Part shown: piece by piece, positions 9,317-18,024 of the stretch
Layout: the number at the start of each line of letters is the position of its first letter
How positions within the stretch are numbered: the stretch's first letter is position 1
Source: Nocardiopsis sinuspersici
GTDB taxonomy: Bacteria > Actinomycetota > Actinomycetes > Streptosporangiales > Streptosporangiaceae
DNA: 64,000 nt
NCBI GenBank assembly: GCA_008638415.1
Contig: VWVT01000010.1
Span: 273,098-337,097 of the forward strand
Direction: 5' to 3'
Notes under the pieces: generated by a model
What the model was told of the DNA's origin: nothing
Databases searched by the model: none
What the model saw: only the letters and a program-made list of their open reading frames with translations
Program-made: the position numbers and the translations under genes

Positions 9317-9700
9317 GTGACCGTTGAGACCCCGGCTGTGGGAAGCCCGAGTCTGAGATGTGCCCTTGGCGCGACCGGTACACCCGGTACGGCCGGGGCG
9401 GCGGACCGCGTGGAGCTGGCGGGCCTCGCCCTGCGGGGCCTGGCCGCGGAACTGCGTTCGCGGGGGGTGGAGGTCCGCGAGGACGGCGCGTTCGGCGCCG
9501 TCGACGCCGGCCCCAGGGCCCGGCCCCAGCGGGCCCTGCTGCGGCCCCACCGGGGCGGCCTGTGGTGGTGGATGCGCTGGCCGCTCCAGGACGGGGTGCC
9601 GCCGTCGCTGGCGGGGGTCCCCCTCTCGCCGGTCGCCCGGACCTCCGACGCCGCGCGGCGGATCGCGGGCGCCCTGTCCGTGGCCGTCGGCGACACCTGA
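9317..9700 (+). CDS. small hypothetical protein next to XRE regulator
   Basis: A 127-residue soluble protein with no domain I can name. After a Gly/Thr-rich first 30 residues it has an Ala/Leu helix (LAGLALRGLAAELRSRG), an Arg-rich stretch and a tryptophan cluster (LWWWMRWPL). Small proteins with a comparable Trp-rich centre are common beside XRE regulators in actinomycetes, which fits its divergent placement 150 bp from the XRE-TPR gene. The GTG at 9317 has a good GGAGGGGA ribosome site 7 nt upstream. Coding composition supports a real gene; no function is proposed. Confidence 0.6.
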   Translation: MTVETPAVGSPSLRCALGATGTPGTAGAADRVELAGLALRGLAAELRSRGVEVREDGAFGAVDAGPRARPQRALLRPHRGGLWWWMRWPLQDGVPPSLAGVPLSPVARTSDAARRIAGALSVAVGDT

Positions 9701-9874
9701 GCACGCGCGGGCCGTCGGTCCGCGCTCATGCGGGCGCGTGTGTCGTCCGCGCCCGGAAGGCGGGCGGGGCCCGGGTTCTCCCCGAAACCCAGTCTCCCTC
9801 TGCGCGGGGCCGCCCGGCCTCGCCCGCCCTCCACACGGCACCGTCCGGCGGTCCCTCCTCCCGGGGCCCGTGAC

Positions 9875-10699
9875 CTAGCCGCCCGCCGCGCGGAACTCCC
9901 CCGGCGTGATCCCGTAGTACCGGCCGAACCACCGGGTCAGGTGGCTCTGGTCGGCGAACCCCGCCAGTGCGGAGGCCTCCGCCAGCGACGCCCCGGCCGC
10001 GATCAGCTCCCGGGACCGCCGCAGCCGCAACTGCCGCTGGTAGTCGCTGGGCGCCATTCCCCGCACCATGCGAAAGGCCCGGTACACCGCGAAACGGCTC
10101 CGCCCGGCCGCCGAAGCCAGCTCCCCGGCTCCCACGTCCTCGGGAAACCTCTCACGCAGCACGGCCTCCACCCGCGCCGCCACGCGCCCCGCGTCCGGGT
10201 CCGAGATCCCCGCCACCGCCGGACGCTCCGTCGCCCCGCGGCACACCGTCGACATCACCGCACCGCGCAGTGCCTCGTCCACGGCCAGCCCGGAGCCCTC
10301 TCGCGACAGCGCCGTGTACAGCCCGCGCAGCGCCGCGGCCAGCGCCGGGTCGCGCACCACCGGATCGGCGAACAGCGGCAGCCCGGCCCGCCCCTCGGCG
10401 GCGTCCGCGAGCACCTCCCGCACCAGTTCCGGTCCGATGTGCACGATCCGGTAGGTGAATCCCAGCTCGCCACCGGCGTGCCCGTCGTGCGGGTCCTCCG
10501 GGTTGAAGGCCAGCACCATTCCGGACACGCTCGCGTGCGCGCCGCCCCGGCAGTTGAACGCCTGTACCCCCGACTCCGTCACCCCGAACGAGTAGGCGTC
10601 GTGGCTGTGCCGGTGGTAGGCGTGCCGCTCGAAGTGCGCGTGCATCGCCTCCAGCGGCCGCTCGGGCGACCTCCAGTACCTGGCCCAGTCCTGTGTCAC
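9875..10699 (-). CDS. AraC-family transcriptional regulator
   Basis: A 274-residue regulator with an N-terminal cupin-type sensing domain (HAYHRHSHDAYSFGVTESG; metal-like His cluster near residues 25-35) and a C-terminal double helix-turn-helix of AraC type (GRSRFAVYRAFRMVRGMAPS, then AGFADQSHLTRWFGRYYGIT). Two GTG starts are possible, 10717 and 10699. I prefer 10699, which has a short GGGGG ribosome site and aligns with family members that begin just before DWARYW. It is divergent from the DUF2000 gene with 74 bp between starts. AraC plus DUF2000 is a recurrent pair in streptomycetes, so it probably controls that neighbour. The inducer is unknown. Confidence 0.88.
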   Translation of the reverse strand: MTQDWARYWRSPERPLEAMHAHFERHAYHRHSHDAYSFGVTESGVQAFNCRGGAHASVSGMVLAFNPEDPHDGHAGGELGFTYRIVHIGPELVREVLADAAEGRAGLPLFADPVVRDPALAAALRGLYTALSREGSGLAVDEALRGAVMSTVCRGATERPAVAGISDPDAGRVAARVEAVLRERFPEDVGAGELASAAGRSRFAVYRAFRMVRGMAPSDYQRQLRLRRSRELIAAGASLAEASALAGFADQSHLTRWFGRYYGITPGEFRAAGG

Positions 10700-10773
10700 G
10701 CCCCCATTGTCCGGCACCGCCGGCGCGCACCAGCGTTCAAGACCGGGAACGCCGGCTCCGCCACCATCGGCAC

Positions 10774-11184
10774 ATGCGTTTCGACACCAAGATCGCCGTG
10801 GCCGTGCGCGAGGACCTGGCCGCGTGGCAAAAGCTCAACGTCGTCGCCTTCCTCAGCAGCGGCATCGCCCACTCCCGGCCCGAGTCCATGGGCGAGCCCT
10901 ACGAGGACGCGTCCGGCAACACCTATTCGCCGATGTTCCGCGAACCCGTCCTCGTCCACGCCGCCGAGTCGCGGACCCTGGCCCGCACACTCGACCGCGC
11001 CCGCTCCAGGAACCTGCCCGCCGCGCTCTACACCGAGGAGCTGTTCAAGACCGGCAACGACGACGACAACCGCGCCGCCGTGCTCGCCGTGGCCGCGGAG
11101 GACCTGAACCTGGTGGGTGTGGCCGTGCACGGTCCCAGGGGGGACGTCGACAAGGTGTTCAAAGGCCTGCGCCTGCATCCCTGA
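10774..11184 (+). CDS. DUF2000 family protein
   Basis: A 136-residue soluble protein (MRFDTKIAVAVREDLAAWQK, with LPAALYTEELFKTGND and LVGVAVHGPRGDVDKVFKGL) that matches the DUF2000 family, whose solved members have a fold related to peptidyl-tRNA hydrolase 2. No enzymatic role is established for the family. The ATG at 10774 is selected because the conserved part begins immediately; the frame is open upstream but overlaps the divergent promoter region. It is probably regulated by the adjacent AraC protein. Confidence 0.8.
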   Translation: MRFDTKIAVAVREDLAAWQKLNVVAFLSSGIAHSRPESMGEPYEDASGNTYSPMFREPVLVHAAESRTLARTLDRARSRNLPAALYTEELFKTGNDDDNRAAVLAVAAEDLNLVGVAVHGPRGDVDKVFKGLRLHP

Positions 11185-11223
11185 CCCCGGCCGGTTGGCG
11201 CCGTCCGGGCCGTGCGCGGTCCC

Positions 11224-11988
11224 TCAGACGGTCTCCGTCTCGACGGCGGCCAGGGCGGCGCCGACGATCCCCGCGGTGTTGCGCAGCGTAGCGGCCACGG
11301 TGGGGGTCCGGATGTCCAGCAGGGGGAGGAACTTGTCCGCGTCGCGGCTCACCCCGCCGCCGACCACGATCAGGTCAGGCCACAGCAGGTCCTCCACCAC
11401 CCGGTAGTAGCGGTGCAGCCGCTCGGTCGCCCACTCCCGGTAGGACAGTCCCTCCTCGTCCTTGGCCGCGGACGAGGCCCGCGTCTCCGCGTCGTGGCCG
11501 TCGATCTCCAGGTGCCCGAACTCGGTGTTGGGCACCAGCCGCCCGTCCACCACCAGGGCGGAGCCGATCCCCGTGCCCAGGGTCGTCATCAGCACCACCC
11601 CCGACACCCCCTTGGCGGCGCCGTAGCGGGTCTCCGCCACGGCCGCGGCGTCGGCGTCGTTGAGGACGCGGACCGGATGGCCGGTGGCCTCGCGGAACAG
11701 CTCCCCCGCGTCGTAGCCGATCCAGGCCTTGTCCAGGTTGGCGGAGGTGCGTACCACTCCCTGCTGTACGACGCCGGGGAAGGTGACGCCCACGGGCGCC
11801 CCCGCCGTCTCGGGGAAGTACTCGGAGATCTCGTGCACGATCTCGGCCACCGCCTCGGGGGCGGACCGCTCCGGCGTGAGGACCTTCTTGCGCTCCTTGA
11901 GGAACTCGCCGGTGGCCAGGTCGACCGGCGCCCCCTTGATCCCGCTGCCGCCGATGTCGATTCCCAGCCCCGTGGTCAGCTGTGACAT
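11224..11988 (-). CDS. ppgK: polyphosphate glucokinase
   Basis: A 254-residue ROK-family sugar kinase that phosphorylates glucose to glucose-6-phosphate using polyphosphate, and in many actinobacteria also ATP. Visible motifs are the N-terminal phosphate loop [19 protein letters not shown], the catalytic Asp in [13 protein letters not shown], the LTTGTG-like [16 protein letters not shown] loop, and [11 protein letters not shown] with the conserved Glu/His of the sugar site. Length is close to the mycobacterial enzyme. The ATG at 11988 has a GGGAGA ribosome site 11 nt upstream; the longer open frame upstream lacks support. The gene is convergent with the DUF2000 gene and divergent from trmI. 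Confidence 0.92.
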   Translation of the reverse strand: MSQLTTGLGIDIGGSGIKGAPVDLATGEFLKERKKVLTPERSAPEAVAEIVHEISEYFPETAGAPVGVTFPGVVQQGVVRTSANLDKAWIGYDAGELFREATGHPVRVLNDADAAAVAETRYGAAKGVSGVVLMTTLGTGIGSALVVDGRLVPNTEFGHLEIDGHDAETRASSAAKDEEGLSYREWATERLHRYYRVVEDLLWPDLIVVGGGVSRDADKFLPLLDIRTPTVAATLRNTAGIVGAALAAVETETV

Positions 11989-12201
11989 GGGTAGTCGTCT
12001 CCCGTGGTCATCGTGTGGTGGACGGGCGTCGTCACGGCCCCGCAGGCTGATACTGCCCCGGCGGGCGGCTCTTCGCACGTGCCGCCGCGGCCCGGTCGGC
12101 GCGCCCGGCCGGCGACCGCCGCGCCCCCGCGCGGCACCCGCCGGTTCGCCGCGGTACCGGAAGGCCGATACGCTGGGCGATTGCCCTGCCAACCAACAGC
12201 G

Positions 12202-13248
12202 ATGTGGAAGACGAGAGCGACGTTGACCGGTATCCATGGCCGCCGCGGCCCCTTCACCGACGGCGACACCGTGCAGTTGACCGACCCCAAGGGTCGCATG
12301 CACACGACCACACTGCGCGAAGGCGGCGCCTTCCACTCGCACAAGGGCAAGGTCGACCACGACGACCTCATCGGACAGCCCGACGGCAGCGTGGTCCGCT
12401 CCAACACCGGCACGGCCTACGTGGCGCTGCGCCCCCTGCTGATCGACTACACCCTGTCGATGAAGCGCGGTGCGACCATCGTCTATCCCAAGGACGCCGC
12501 CCAGGTGCTCGTGGAGGCCGACATCTTCCCGGGCGCGCGCGTGGTGGAGGCCGGGGCGGGCTCCGGCGCCATGTCCAACTGGCTGCTGCGCGCGGTCGGT
12601 GAACAGGGCATGGTGCACTCCTACGAGCGCCGCGCCGACTTCGCCGAGATCGCCCGCAAGAACGTGGAGCGCTTCCACGGCGGTCCGCACCCGGCCTGGA
12701 GGCTCACGGTCGGCGACCTGGTCGAGGAGCTGGACGAGACCGACGTCGACCGCGTCTTCCTGGACATGCTCGCCCCCTGGGAGTGCCTGGACTCGGTCGC
12801 CCGCGCCCTCATCCCCGGCGGCCTGGTGTGCTGCTACGTCGCCACCACCACCCAGCTCTCGCGCGTGGTGGAGGAGCTGCGCGAGGACGCCCGCTTCTAC
12901 GAGCCGCGCTCATGGGAGACCATGCTGCGCACCTGGCACGTGGAGGGCCTGGCGGTGCGTCCGGACCACCGCATGATCGGTCACACCGGGTTCCTGGTGG
13001 TCGCGCGCCGTCTGGCCGACGGCGTCGAGGCCCCCGACCGCCGCCGCCGTCCGGCCAAGGGCGCCTACGGCAAGGACTTCACCGCCGCGCGGGAGCGCGA
13101 CCGCGAAGCTGCGGCCGGTGGCGCGCCGGAGCCGGCCCCGGTCGGGGAGGCCGGGGACACGGCCGCCGACGCGAAGGCGCCCGGGGTGCCCGACGGGTCC
13201 GGAGCGCCCGAGACGCCCGGGGACCCCGACTCCTCCGCCGACGAGTAG
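12202..13248 (+). CDS. trmI: tRNA (adenine-58-N1)-methyltransferase
   Basis: This SAM-dependent enzyme makes m1A58 in the T-loop of tRNAs. It has an N-terminal beta domain ([20 protein letters not shown]), the class I methyltransferase loop [20 protein letters not shown] around residues 115-135, and [20 protein letters not shown] carrying the catalytic-side Asp. The last 60 residues are a Pro/Ala/Glu-rich tail not needed for the family fold. The start is uncertain: ATG 12202 gives the length used here, while TTG 12223 would begin near the usual family start. In M. tuberculosis and streptomycetes trmI lies immediately beside mpa/arc, as it does here. Confidence 0.93.
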   Translation: MWKTRATLTGIHGRRGPFTDGDTVQLTDPKGRMHTTTLREGGAFHSHKGKVDHDDLIGQPDGSVVRSNTGTAYVALRPLLIDYTLSMKRGATIVYPKDAAQVLVEADIFPGARVVEAGAGSGAMSNWLLRAVGEQGMVHSYERRADFAEIARKNVERFHGGPHPAWRLTVGDLVEELDETDVDRVFLDMLAPWECLDSVARALIPGGLVCCYVATTTQLSRVVEELREDARFYEPRSWETMLRTWHVEGLAVRPDHRMIGHTGFLVVARRLADGVEAPDRRRRPAKGAYGKDFTAARERDREAAAGGAPEPAPVGEAGDTAADAKAPGVPDGSGAPETPGDPDSSADE

Positions 13249-13587
13249 GCGGCGCCCCCTCCCCTCCTCCGAGCCCGCCCGGGCACACCGGACTCCGCAG
13301 CGGACACCCTCCGTACGGCCTCGCGGATCCTTGCCCGGGCGGGCTCCGGCGTACCCGGAAAAGCCCGCTGACGTGCGCCGAAAAGAGCGCCGGCATCCGT
13401 GGGGCGCTTGCCCCGGGCCGGACGCGGAGGTTACTTTCTCATTACGTCGGGTCATCCGGTAGCACTCTGACCTGTGATGACGCAAGACTCGGAAATGAGG
13501 CCTACGACACTCGTCCTCCCCGGGAGGTTAGGAAATGGGCGAGGGTAGGTAGGCTCCGATGTAGTTCCTCATAGGGAGGTGGCGGAC
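13249..13587. other. intergenic region between trmI and arc
   Basis: About 340 bp without a gene I can support. Base composition drops near 13425-13560 (GAGGTTACTTTCTCATTACG and following), which fits a promoter region for arc, but I cannot assign -35/-10 elements with confidence. A short palindrome CCTCCCCGGGAGG lies at about 13516-13528. Confidence 0.5.
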
Positions 13588-15348
13588 GTGGCCGAGCGCG
13601 ACGACGAGCGTCAGAGCGACCGGGACCGTGAAGTCGCAGAACTCACGGCCCAGGTCTCCTACATGGAAAAGGAACTCAGCGTGGTCCGGCGTAAGCTCGC
13701 TGATTCGCCCCGGCATGTACGCCTGTTGGAGGAACGGCTACGGGAGGCCCAGGCCAACCTCGCCGCCGCCAACGGTCAGAACGAACGGCTCGTCTCCACT
13801 TTGAAGGAGGCGCGCGAGCAGATCGTGGCGCTCAAGGAGGAGGTCGACCGGCTGGCCCAGCCGCCCTCCGGCTTCGGCGTCTACCTGGGCTCGCGCGAGG
13901 ACGAGACCGTTGAGATCTTCACCAACGGCCGCAAGATGCGGGTCAACGTCAGCCCGTCGGTGGACCTGGACAGCCTGCGGCCGGGCCAGGAGGTCATGCT
14001 CAACGAGGCCTTCAACGTCGTCGAGGTGGAGTCCTTCGAGACCGTCGGCGAGGTGGTCCTGCTCAAGGAGATCCTTGAGGACGGCGACCGCGCCCTGGTG
14101 ATCTCCCACCACGACGAGGAGCGGATCGTGCGGCTGGCCGAGCCGCTGCGCGACGAACCGGTCCGTCCGGGGGACTCCCTGCTGCTGGAGCCGCGCTCGG
14201 GGTACGTGTACGAGCGCATCCCCAAGTCCGAGGTCGAGGAGCTCATCCTCGAAGAGGTCCCCGACATCGCCTACACCGACATCGGCGGCCTGACCGGGCA
14301 GATCGAGATGATCCGCGACGCGGTCGAACTGCCCTACCTCTACAAGGAGCTGTTCTACGAGCACCAGCTGCGCCCGCCCAAGGGCGTACTGCTCTACGGT
14401 CCTCCCGGGTGCGGTAAGACGCTCATCGCCAAGGCGGTCGCCAACTCACTGGCCAAGCAGGTGTCCGAGCGCACCGGCCGCGACGTCGGCAAGAGCTTCT
14501 TCCTCAACATCAAGGGCCCGGAGCTGCTCAACAAGTACGTGGGCGAGACCGAGCGCCACATCCGCCTGGTCTTCCAGCGTGCGCGTGAGAAGGCCTCCGA
14601 GGGCACCCCGGTCATCGTCTTCTTCGACGAGATGGACTCGATCTTCCGCACCCGCGGCTCCGGTGTGTCCTCCGACGTGGAGAACACGATCGTGCCCCAG
14701 CTCCTCAGCGAGATCGACGGTGTCGAGGGCCTGGAGAACGTCATCGTCATCGGCGCCTCCAACCGCGAGGACATGATCGACCCGGCGATCCTGCGGCCCG
14801 GCCGCCTGGACGTCAAGATCAAGATCGAGCGGCCCGACGCCGAGGCGGCACGCGACATCTTCGGCAAGTACATCACCCCCGACCTGCCGCTGCACGACGA
14901 GGACCTCGCCGAGCACGGCGGTTCCGCCAAGGCCACGGTGGACGCCATGATCCAGCGGGTCGTGGAGCGCATGTACACCGAGGGGGAGGAGAACCGCTTC
15001 CTGGAGGTCACCTACGCCAACGGTGACAAGGAGGTCCTGTACTTCAAGGACTTCAACTCCGGCGCGATGATCGAGAACATCGTCGACCGGGCCAAGAAGA
15101 TGGCCATCAAGGACTTCATCGACCACCAGTCCAAGGGGCTTCGGGTCTCGCACCTGCTCCAGGCCTGCGTGGACGAGTTCAGCGAGAACGAGGACCTGCC
15201 CAACACCACCAACCCCGACGACTGGGCGCGGATCTCCGGAAAGAAGGGCGAGCGCATCGTCTACATCCGGACCCTGGTCACTGGCAAGAAGGGTACGGAC
15301 TCCGGGCGGAGCATCGACACGGTGCCCAACACCGGCCAGTACCTGTAG
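13588..15348 (+). CDS. arc: proteasome-associated AAA+ ATPase ARC/Mpa
   Basis: A 586-residue hexameric ATPase that recognises pupylated proteins, unfolds them and feeds them into the 20S core. Residues about 5-95 are a coiled coil ([20 protein letters not shown]) that captures Pup; two OB domains follow to about residue 220. The AAA+ module has Walker A GPPGCGKT near residues 271-278, Walker [10 protein letters not shown] and the second-region-of-homology arginines in [13 protein letters not shown]. The C-terminus ends in QYL, the docking motif (x-Tyr-x) that opens the proteasome gate. GTG 13588 is preferred over GTG 13579 because AGGGAGG lies 8 nt upstream. A strong hairpin follows, so arc is probably monocistronic. 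Confidence 0.97.
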   Translation: MAERDDERQSDRDREVAELTAQVSYMEKELSVVRRKLADSPRHVRLLEERLREAQANLAAANGQNERLVSTLKEAREQIVALKEEVDRLAQPPSGFGVYLGSREDETVEIFTNGRKMRVNVSPSVDLDSLRPGQEVMLNEAFNVVEVESFETVGEVVLLKEILEDGDRALVISHHDEERIVRLAEPLRDEPVRPGDSLLLEPRSGYVYERIPKSEVEELILEEVPDIAYTDIGGLTGQIEMIRDAVELPYLYKELFYEHQLRPPKGVLLYGPPGCGKTLIAKAVANSLAKQVSERTGRDVGKSFFLNIKGPELLNKYVGETERHIRLVFQRAREKASEGTPVIVFFDEMDSIFRTRGSGVSSDVENTIVPQLLSEIDGVEGLENVIVIGASNREDMIDPAILRPGRLDVKIKIERPDAEAARDIFGKYITPDLPLHDEDLAEHGGSAKATVDAMIQRVVERMYTEGEENRFLEVTYANGDKEVLYFKDFNSGAMIENIVDRAKKMAIKDFIDHQSKGLRVSHLLQACVDEFSENEDLPNTTNPDDWARISGKKGERIVYIRTLVTGKKGTDSGRSIDTVPNTGQYL

Positions 15349-15370
15349 CGGCGCACGCCGAGAGCGCTTC

Positions 15371-15400
15371 GGGGGCCGACCGGACCACCGGTCGGCCCCC
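15371..15400 (+). terminator. hairpin terminator after arc
   Basis: A perfect 13-bp stem (GGGGGCCGACCGG / CCGGTCGGCCCCC) with an ACCA loop starts 22 bp after the arc stop codon and is followed by TCGTGT. Confidence 0.85.
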
Positions 15401-15771
15401 TCGTGTGCCGCGACCGCCTCCGGCCCCGTGCTGGAGCCCGTCTCGTTCGGGTTCTCGGCAGCCCGGCCGGGCGTCGACGGTCGGGCGGCCGGTGCCGGAC
15501 GGACTGTGGGAGCTGTTCCGGCGGGCGGTGCCCCGAGCATCCACCCGGCCTCAGGGCGGTGGACGGCGCTGACACGGCGATGCCAGGAACACCAGCGCGG
15601 CCATGGGCGGGGTGATGTGCCTTCACCACGTCCCACCCCTGTGACGAAACGGACCCCTCCATGAACGTCCACCTCCAGGTGTCCACGACCGGGACCCGCG
15701 AGCAGGCGGTGAAGCCGACCAAGCCTGTGGTCGTGGCCCGCCTCTCACCAGAGGGGCGCCATGCGCCGGGG
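15401..15771. other. gene-poor gap downstream of arc
   Basis: About 370 bp between the arc terminator and the convergent sortase gene. Short open frames exist on both strands but lack ribosome sites and coding pattern. I see no RNA gene or repeat here. Confidence 0.5.
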
Positions 15772-16491
15772 TCAGGACTGGGGGGCCAGTTCCGCGTAGA
15801 TCACGGTGTTGCTCCGGTAGCTGCGCGTGGCCTCGTCGAACCGGCCGCCGCACGTGATCAACCTCAGCTCGGGGCCGCCGCCGGTGGGTCCGTAGACCCG
15901 TTCGGTCGGGAAGTCGTCCTTGGGGTGCTGCTCGACCGCGTACACGGTGAAGCCGACCGTGGTCTCGTCGGCGCGCTCGACCCGGACCGTGTCCCCGGGC
16001 TGGAGTTCCCCCAGGCGGTAGAACACGGCCGGTGCGGTCCGTGAGTCGACGTGGCCGCCGATGACCGCCGGTCCCGACTGGCCGGGCGAGGGCCCGTGCT
16101 CGTACCAGCCCACCGCGTCGTAGTCCTGGGGCGCCTCGATCTCGCCGTCCGGTTCCAGCCCCAGCCGGACGACGTCGTCGACGTCCACTCCGATCGCCTC
16201 GATCTCCAACCCCACCGGCGCGGAGTGCGGTAGCGACCGCGCGTGTGCCCGGGGTGAGGGCGGGGAGGTGCGTGCCACCTCTGGCCCGTCCCCCGTGCTC
16301 CGCTGGGACTGGGCGCTGTGGCCGGGCGGCGCCGGCGCTTCGTCCTGGCCTGTGGTGAGGGCGAAGGCGATCAGCAGTGCCCCCGTGGTCGCGGCCACGG
16401 CGATGGCCGCCGCAGAGCCTCTGCGGCGGCCATCCCCGGCACGTGGGCGCTCAGCGCTCATCGGCCGAGTGTCCGGACTGCGCGTGCCCAC
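15772..16491 (-). CDS. class F sortase
   Basis: A 239-residue transpeptidase with an N-terminal membrane anchor (Arg-rich stretch, then AAAIAVAATTGALLIAFALT at about residues 27-46), a Pro/Ser-rich linker, and a sortase barrel. The catalytic residues are visible: His147 in VIGGHVDS, Cys214 in LITCGG and an Arg in TRSYRSNTVI. Class F sortases attach exported proteins to the cell surface. The GTG at 16491 lies 5 bp after the stop of the CHRD gene, suggesting coupled translation; ATG 16461 is an alternative start. The tight CHRD-sortase pair makes the CHRD protein the obvious candidate substrate, although it has no LPXTG motif. Confidence 0.88.
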   Translation of the reverse strand: MGTRSPDTRPMSAERPRAGDGRRRGSAAAIAVAATTGALLIAFALTTGQDEAPAPPGHSAQSQRSTGDGPEVARTSPPSPRAHARSLPHSAPVGLEIEAIGVDVDDVVRLGLEPDGEIEAPQDYDAVGWYEHGPSPGQSGPAVIGGHVDSRTAPAVFYRLGELQPGDTVRVERADETTVGFTVYAVEQHPKDDFPTERVYGPTGGGPELRLITCGGRFDEATRSYRSNTVIYAELAPQS

Positions 16492-16496
16492 TCATG

Positions 16497-17258
16497 TCAA
16501 CGGCCCTGGAACATCCGCTTACGGGCCAGGAACCCCGCACCGGCCACAGCCACCAGGGCCGCGCCGGAACCGAGCGCCAGCGCGTCCAGGCCCTCGGAAC
16601 CGGTACCGCCACCACCCGCGGCCATACCGCCCTCGGGCGCGGGGGTGAGCTTGCCGCACGTGGCGGGGTCGGTGGCCTCTGCGGGCAGCTCCGGATCCAG
16701 GTCGCTGGCGCCACCGCCCTCCGCGTCGTACTCACCGTTGCCGTTGTAGTCCACGCCGTGCTGGACGATCACGGCCTCACCGGCCTCGATCGCGGAGGCC
16801 ACGTCCGCGGACACCTCGAAGGTCCGCTGGTAGGAGACGTTGCCGTCAGCGTCGGCGGCGGGGAAGCGCTCGACCGCCAGAGCGCTGTCGGGCGAGGTGT
16901 CGCCCTCGGTGGTCAGTGAGGCCTCGATCCCGCCGTAGGAGGGCTGTCCCTCGGAGGTGCTGAGGCGGTCGTCGTCCTCGACGTCGTCAACGGCGTCCGA
17001 GCTCGGGCACATGTTCGTGCCGCCGATGTGGAAGTGCTGGGCGTGCGGCTGTTCGGCCAGCAGCCCGGAGGTGTCGATGTCGACGGTGACCCTGGTGCCC
17101 TCGACCGTCACCGTGGAGGTGCCGCTCGCACCGGAGTCGTTGAGCGGAGCGAGGTCGGCGTGCAGCGTCGTCGACTCATCGGCCCAGGCGGGCGACGCTG
17201 CGGTGAGTGCGCCGACGGGCAGAGCGAACGCCAGCAGTGCCAGCTTTCGGTTCTTCAT
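16497..17258 (-). CDS. CHRD-domain surface protein with C-terminal membrane anchor
   Basis: A 253-residue secreted protein. The signal peptide is MKNRKLALLAFALPVGALTA with cleavage near AWA-DE (about residue 26). The CHRD domain follows (TLHADLAPLNDSG, then EQPHAQHFHIGG and VIVQHGVDYNGNGEYD). The C-terminus has a Gly-rich GGMAAGGGGTGSEG, a hydrophobic helix (LGSGAALVAVAGAGFLA) and the tail RKRMFQGR, i.e. the architecture of a sortase substrate but without LPXTG. The ATG at 17258 has an excellent GAGGGAGA ribosome site. CHRD domains occur in extracellular proteins of unclear function. The gene heads a two-gene operon with sortase F; its upstream region is unusually AT-rich. Confidence 0.85.
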   Translation of the reverse strand: MKNRKLALLAFALPVGALTAASPAWADESTTLHADLAPLNDSGASGTSTVTVEGTRVTVDIDTSGLLAEQPHAQHFHIGGTNMCPSSDAVDDVEDDDRLSTSEGQPSYGGIEASLTTEGDTSPDSALAVERFPAADADGNVSYQRTFEVSADVASAIEAGEAVIVQHGVDYNGNGEYDAEGGGASDLDPELPAEATDPATCGKLTPAPEGGMAAGGGGTGSEGLDALALGSGAALVAVAGAGFLARKRMFQGR

Positions 17259-17319
17259 GGGTTCTCCCTCGAAACAGCCCCGGCTCCGTGGTGGAACCGG
17301 GGCGGTGAGATGAGTGTTC

Positions 17320-17440
17320 GGGCCACATACCCCCAGAAATAAATCCACATACACCCCATTCAAAGACATAAGCTATTCTTTATCGCCAAAGCAGACAAAA
17401 CCACATAAACCATATTTTTATCCCCGGTCAGGCTTGGGAT
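17320..17440. promoter_or_regulatory. AT-rich segment upstream of the CHRD-sortase operon
   Basis: Around 17335-17425 the sequence is roughly 60-65% AT by eye, against about 25-30% for the rest of the window. It contains CATAAGCTATTCTTTATCG and CATATTTTTATCC. It lies 80-170 bp upstream of the CHRD start and so probably contains its promoter; an AT-selective nucleoid protein could also bind here. Exact promoter boxes are not assigned. Confidence 0.45.
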
Positions 17441-17789
17441 GAATTGCTGGTGCGCTTTCCGTGTCTTGGGGGTCACTAGGAGATCCCGACCGAGCAAGTG
17501 GCACAGCGCCGGTCCCGCTGACGGCGGTGAGTGGCGAACAGGCCGGCGCCGGGGCCGGTCTCCTGCCCGGAGAGCACCCTCATCTGTGCAGCACGCGGTC
17601 GCTGTGCTCCGGTCACGCCCTGTTGAGCGGAAGCCAGTCATCGCCGCGGCCGCTGCCGGGGCCACATCAGCGAAGCTCCGTCCCCACCCGGATCCGAGGT
17701 TGACTGCTGCTGAGTGCCATCGACACGATCAGGCGCTGTGGTCCAAGCGCGCAGGCAGCAGAGATAGTCACAGCAGGCCGGGGTGCACC
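17441..17789. other. gene-free stretch of mixed composition
   Basis: No frame in either direction shows a convincing ribosome site plus codon pattern. GC content is lower than in flanking genes. Together with the nuclease remnant next to it, this looks like decayed or recently inserted DNA. Confidence 0.4.
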
Positions 17790-17981
17790 TCACGGGGAGG
17801 GGTGGAACCCGGACGTGTCGGCTTCTTCCGCGGTCTTTCTTGCGTGGTGCCACGAACACAGCGACTGGAGGGCTCCCACCCGGTGGTCGTCGCGGTCGCG
17901 GATGCGGTCGGCGTCCGTGCCGTCCTCGGCGCAGGTGCCGCAGTCGGGCACGCGCCGCCGGTCGGCCCGGGGAGACGGCAC
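17790..17981 (-). pseudogene. HNH-endonuclease C-terminal remnant
   Basis: In one minus-strand frame the last 50 residues read GTDADRIRDRDDHR followed by ALQSLCSWHHARKTAEEA. This matches the second half of small actinobacterial/phage HNH endonucleases (normally a Cys pair, VDHI, then DDH..NLQ.LC.WHH..K). The first half of the protein is missing, because the frame runs into the upstream region of the + strand gene at 18025. The catalytic DH pair is DR here, so the fragment is unlikely to be active. Family assignment rests on the LQSLC-WHH-K pattern. Confidence 0.6.
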
Positions 17982-18024
17982 ACCCGCAGGTCGGCCGGGA
18001 GGGGGGCTGAAGTAGGTTGTGGTG

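Noticed and set aside
15428-15664. Short open frames after arc
   Set aside because: They lie after a strong terminator, lack start signals and have no recognisable sequence.
17461-17703. Small open frames between the CHRD gene and the nuclease remnant
   Set aside because: No ribosome sites and no similarity; they fit decayed noncoding DNA.
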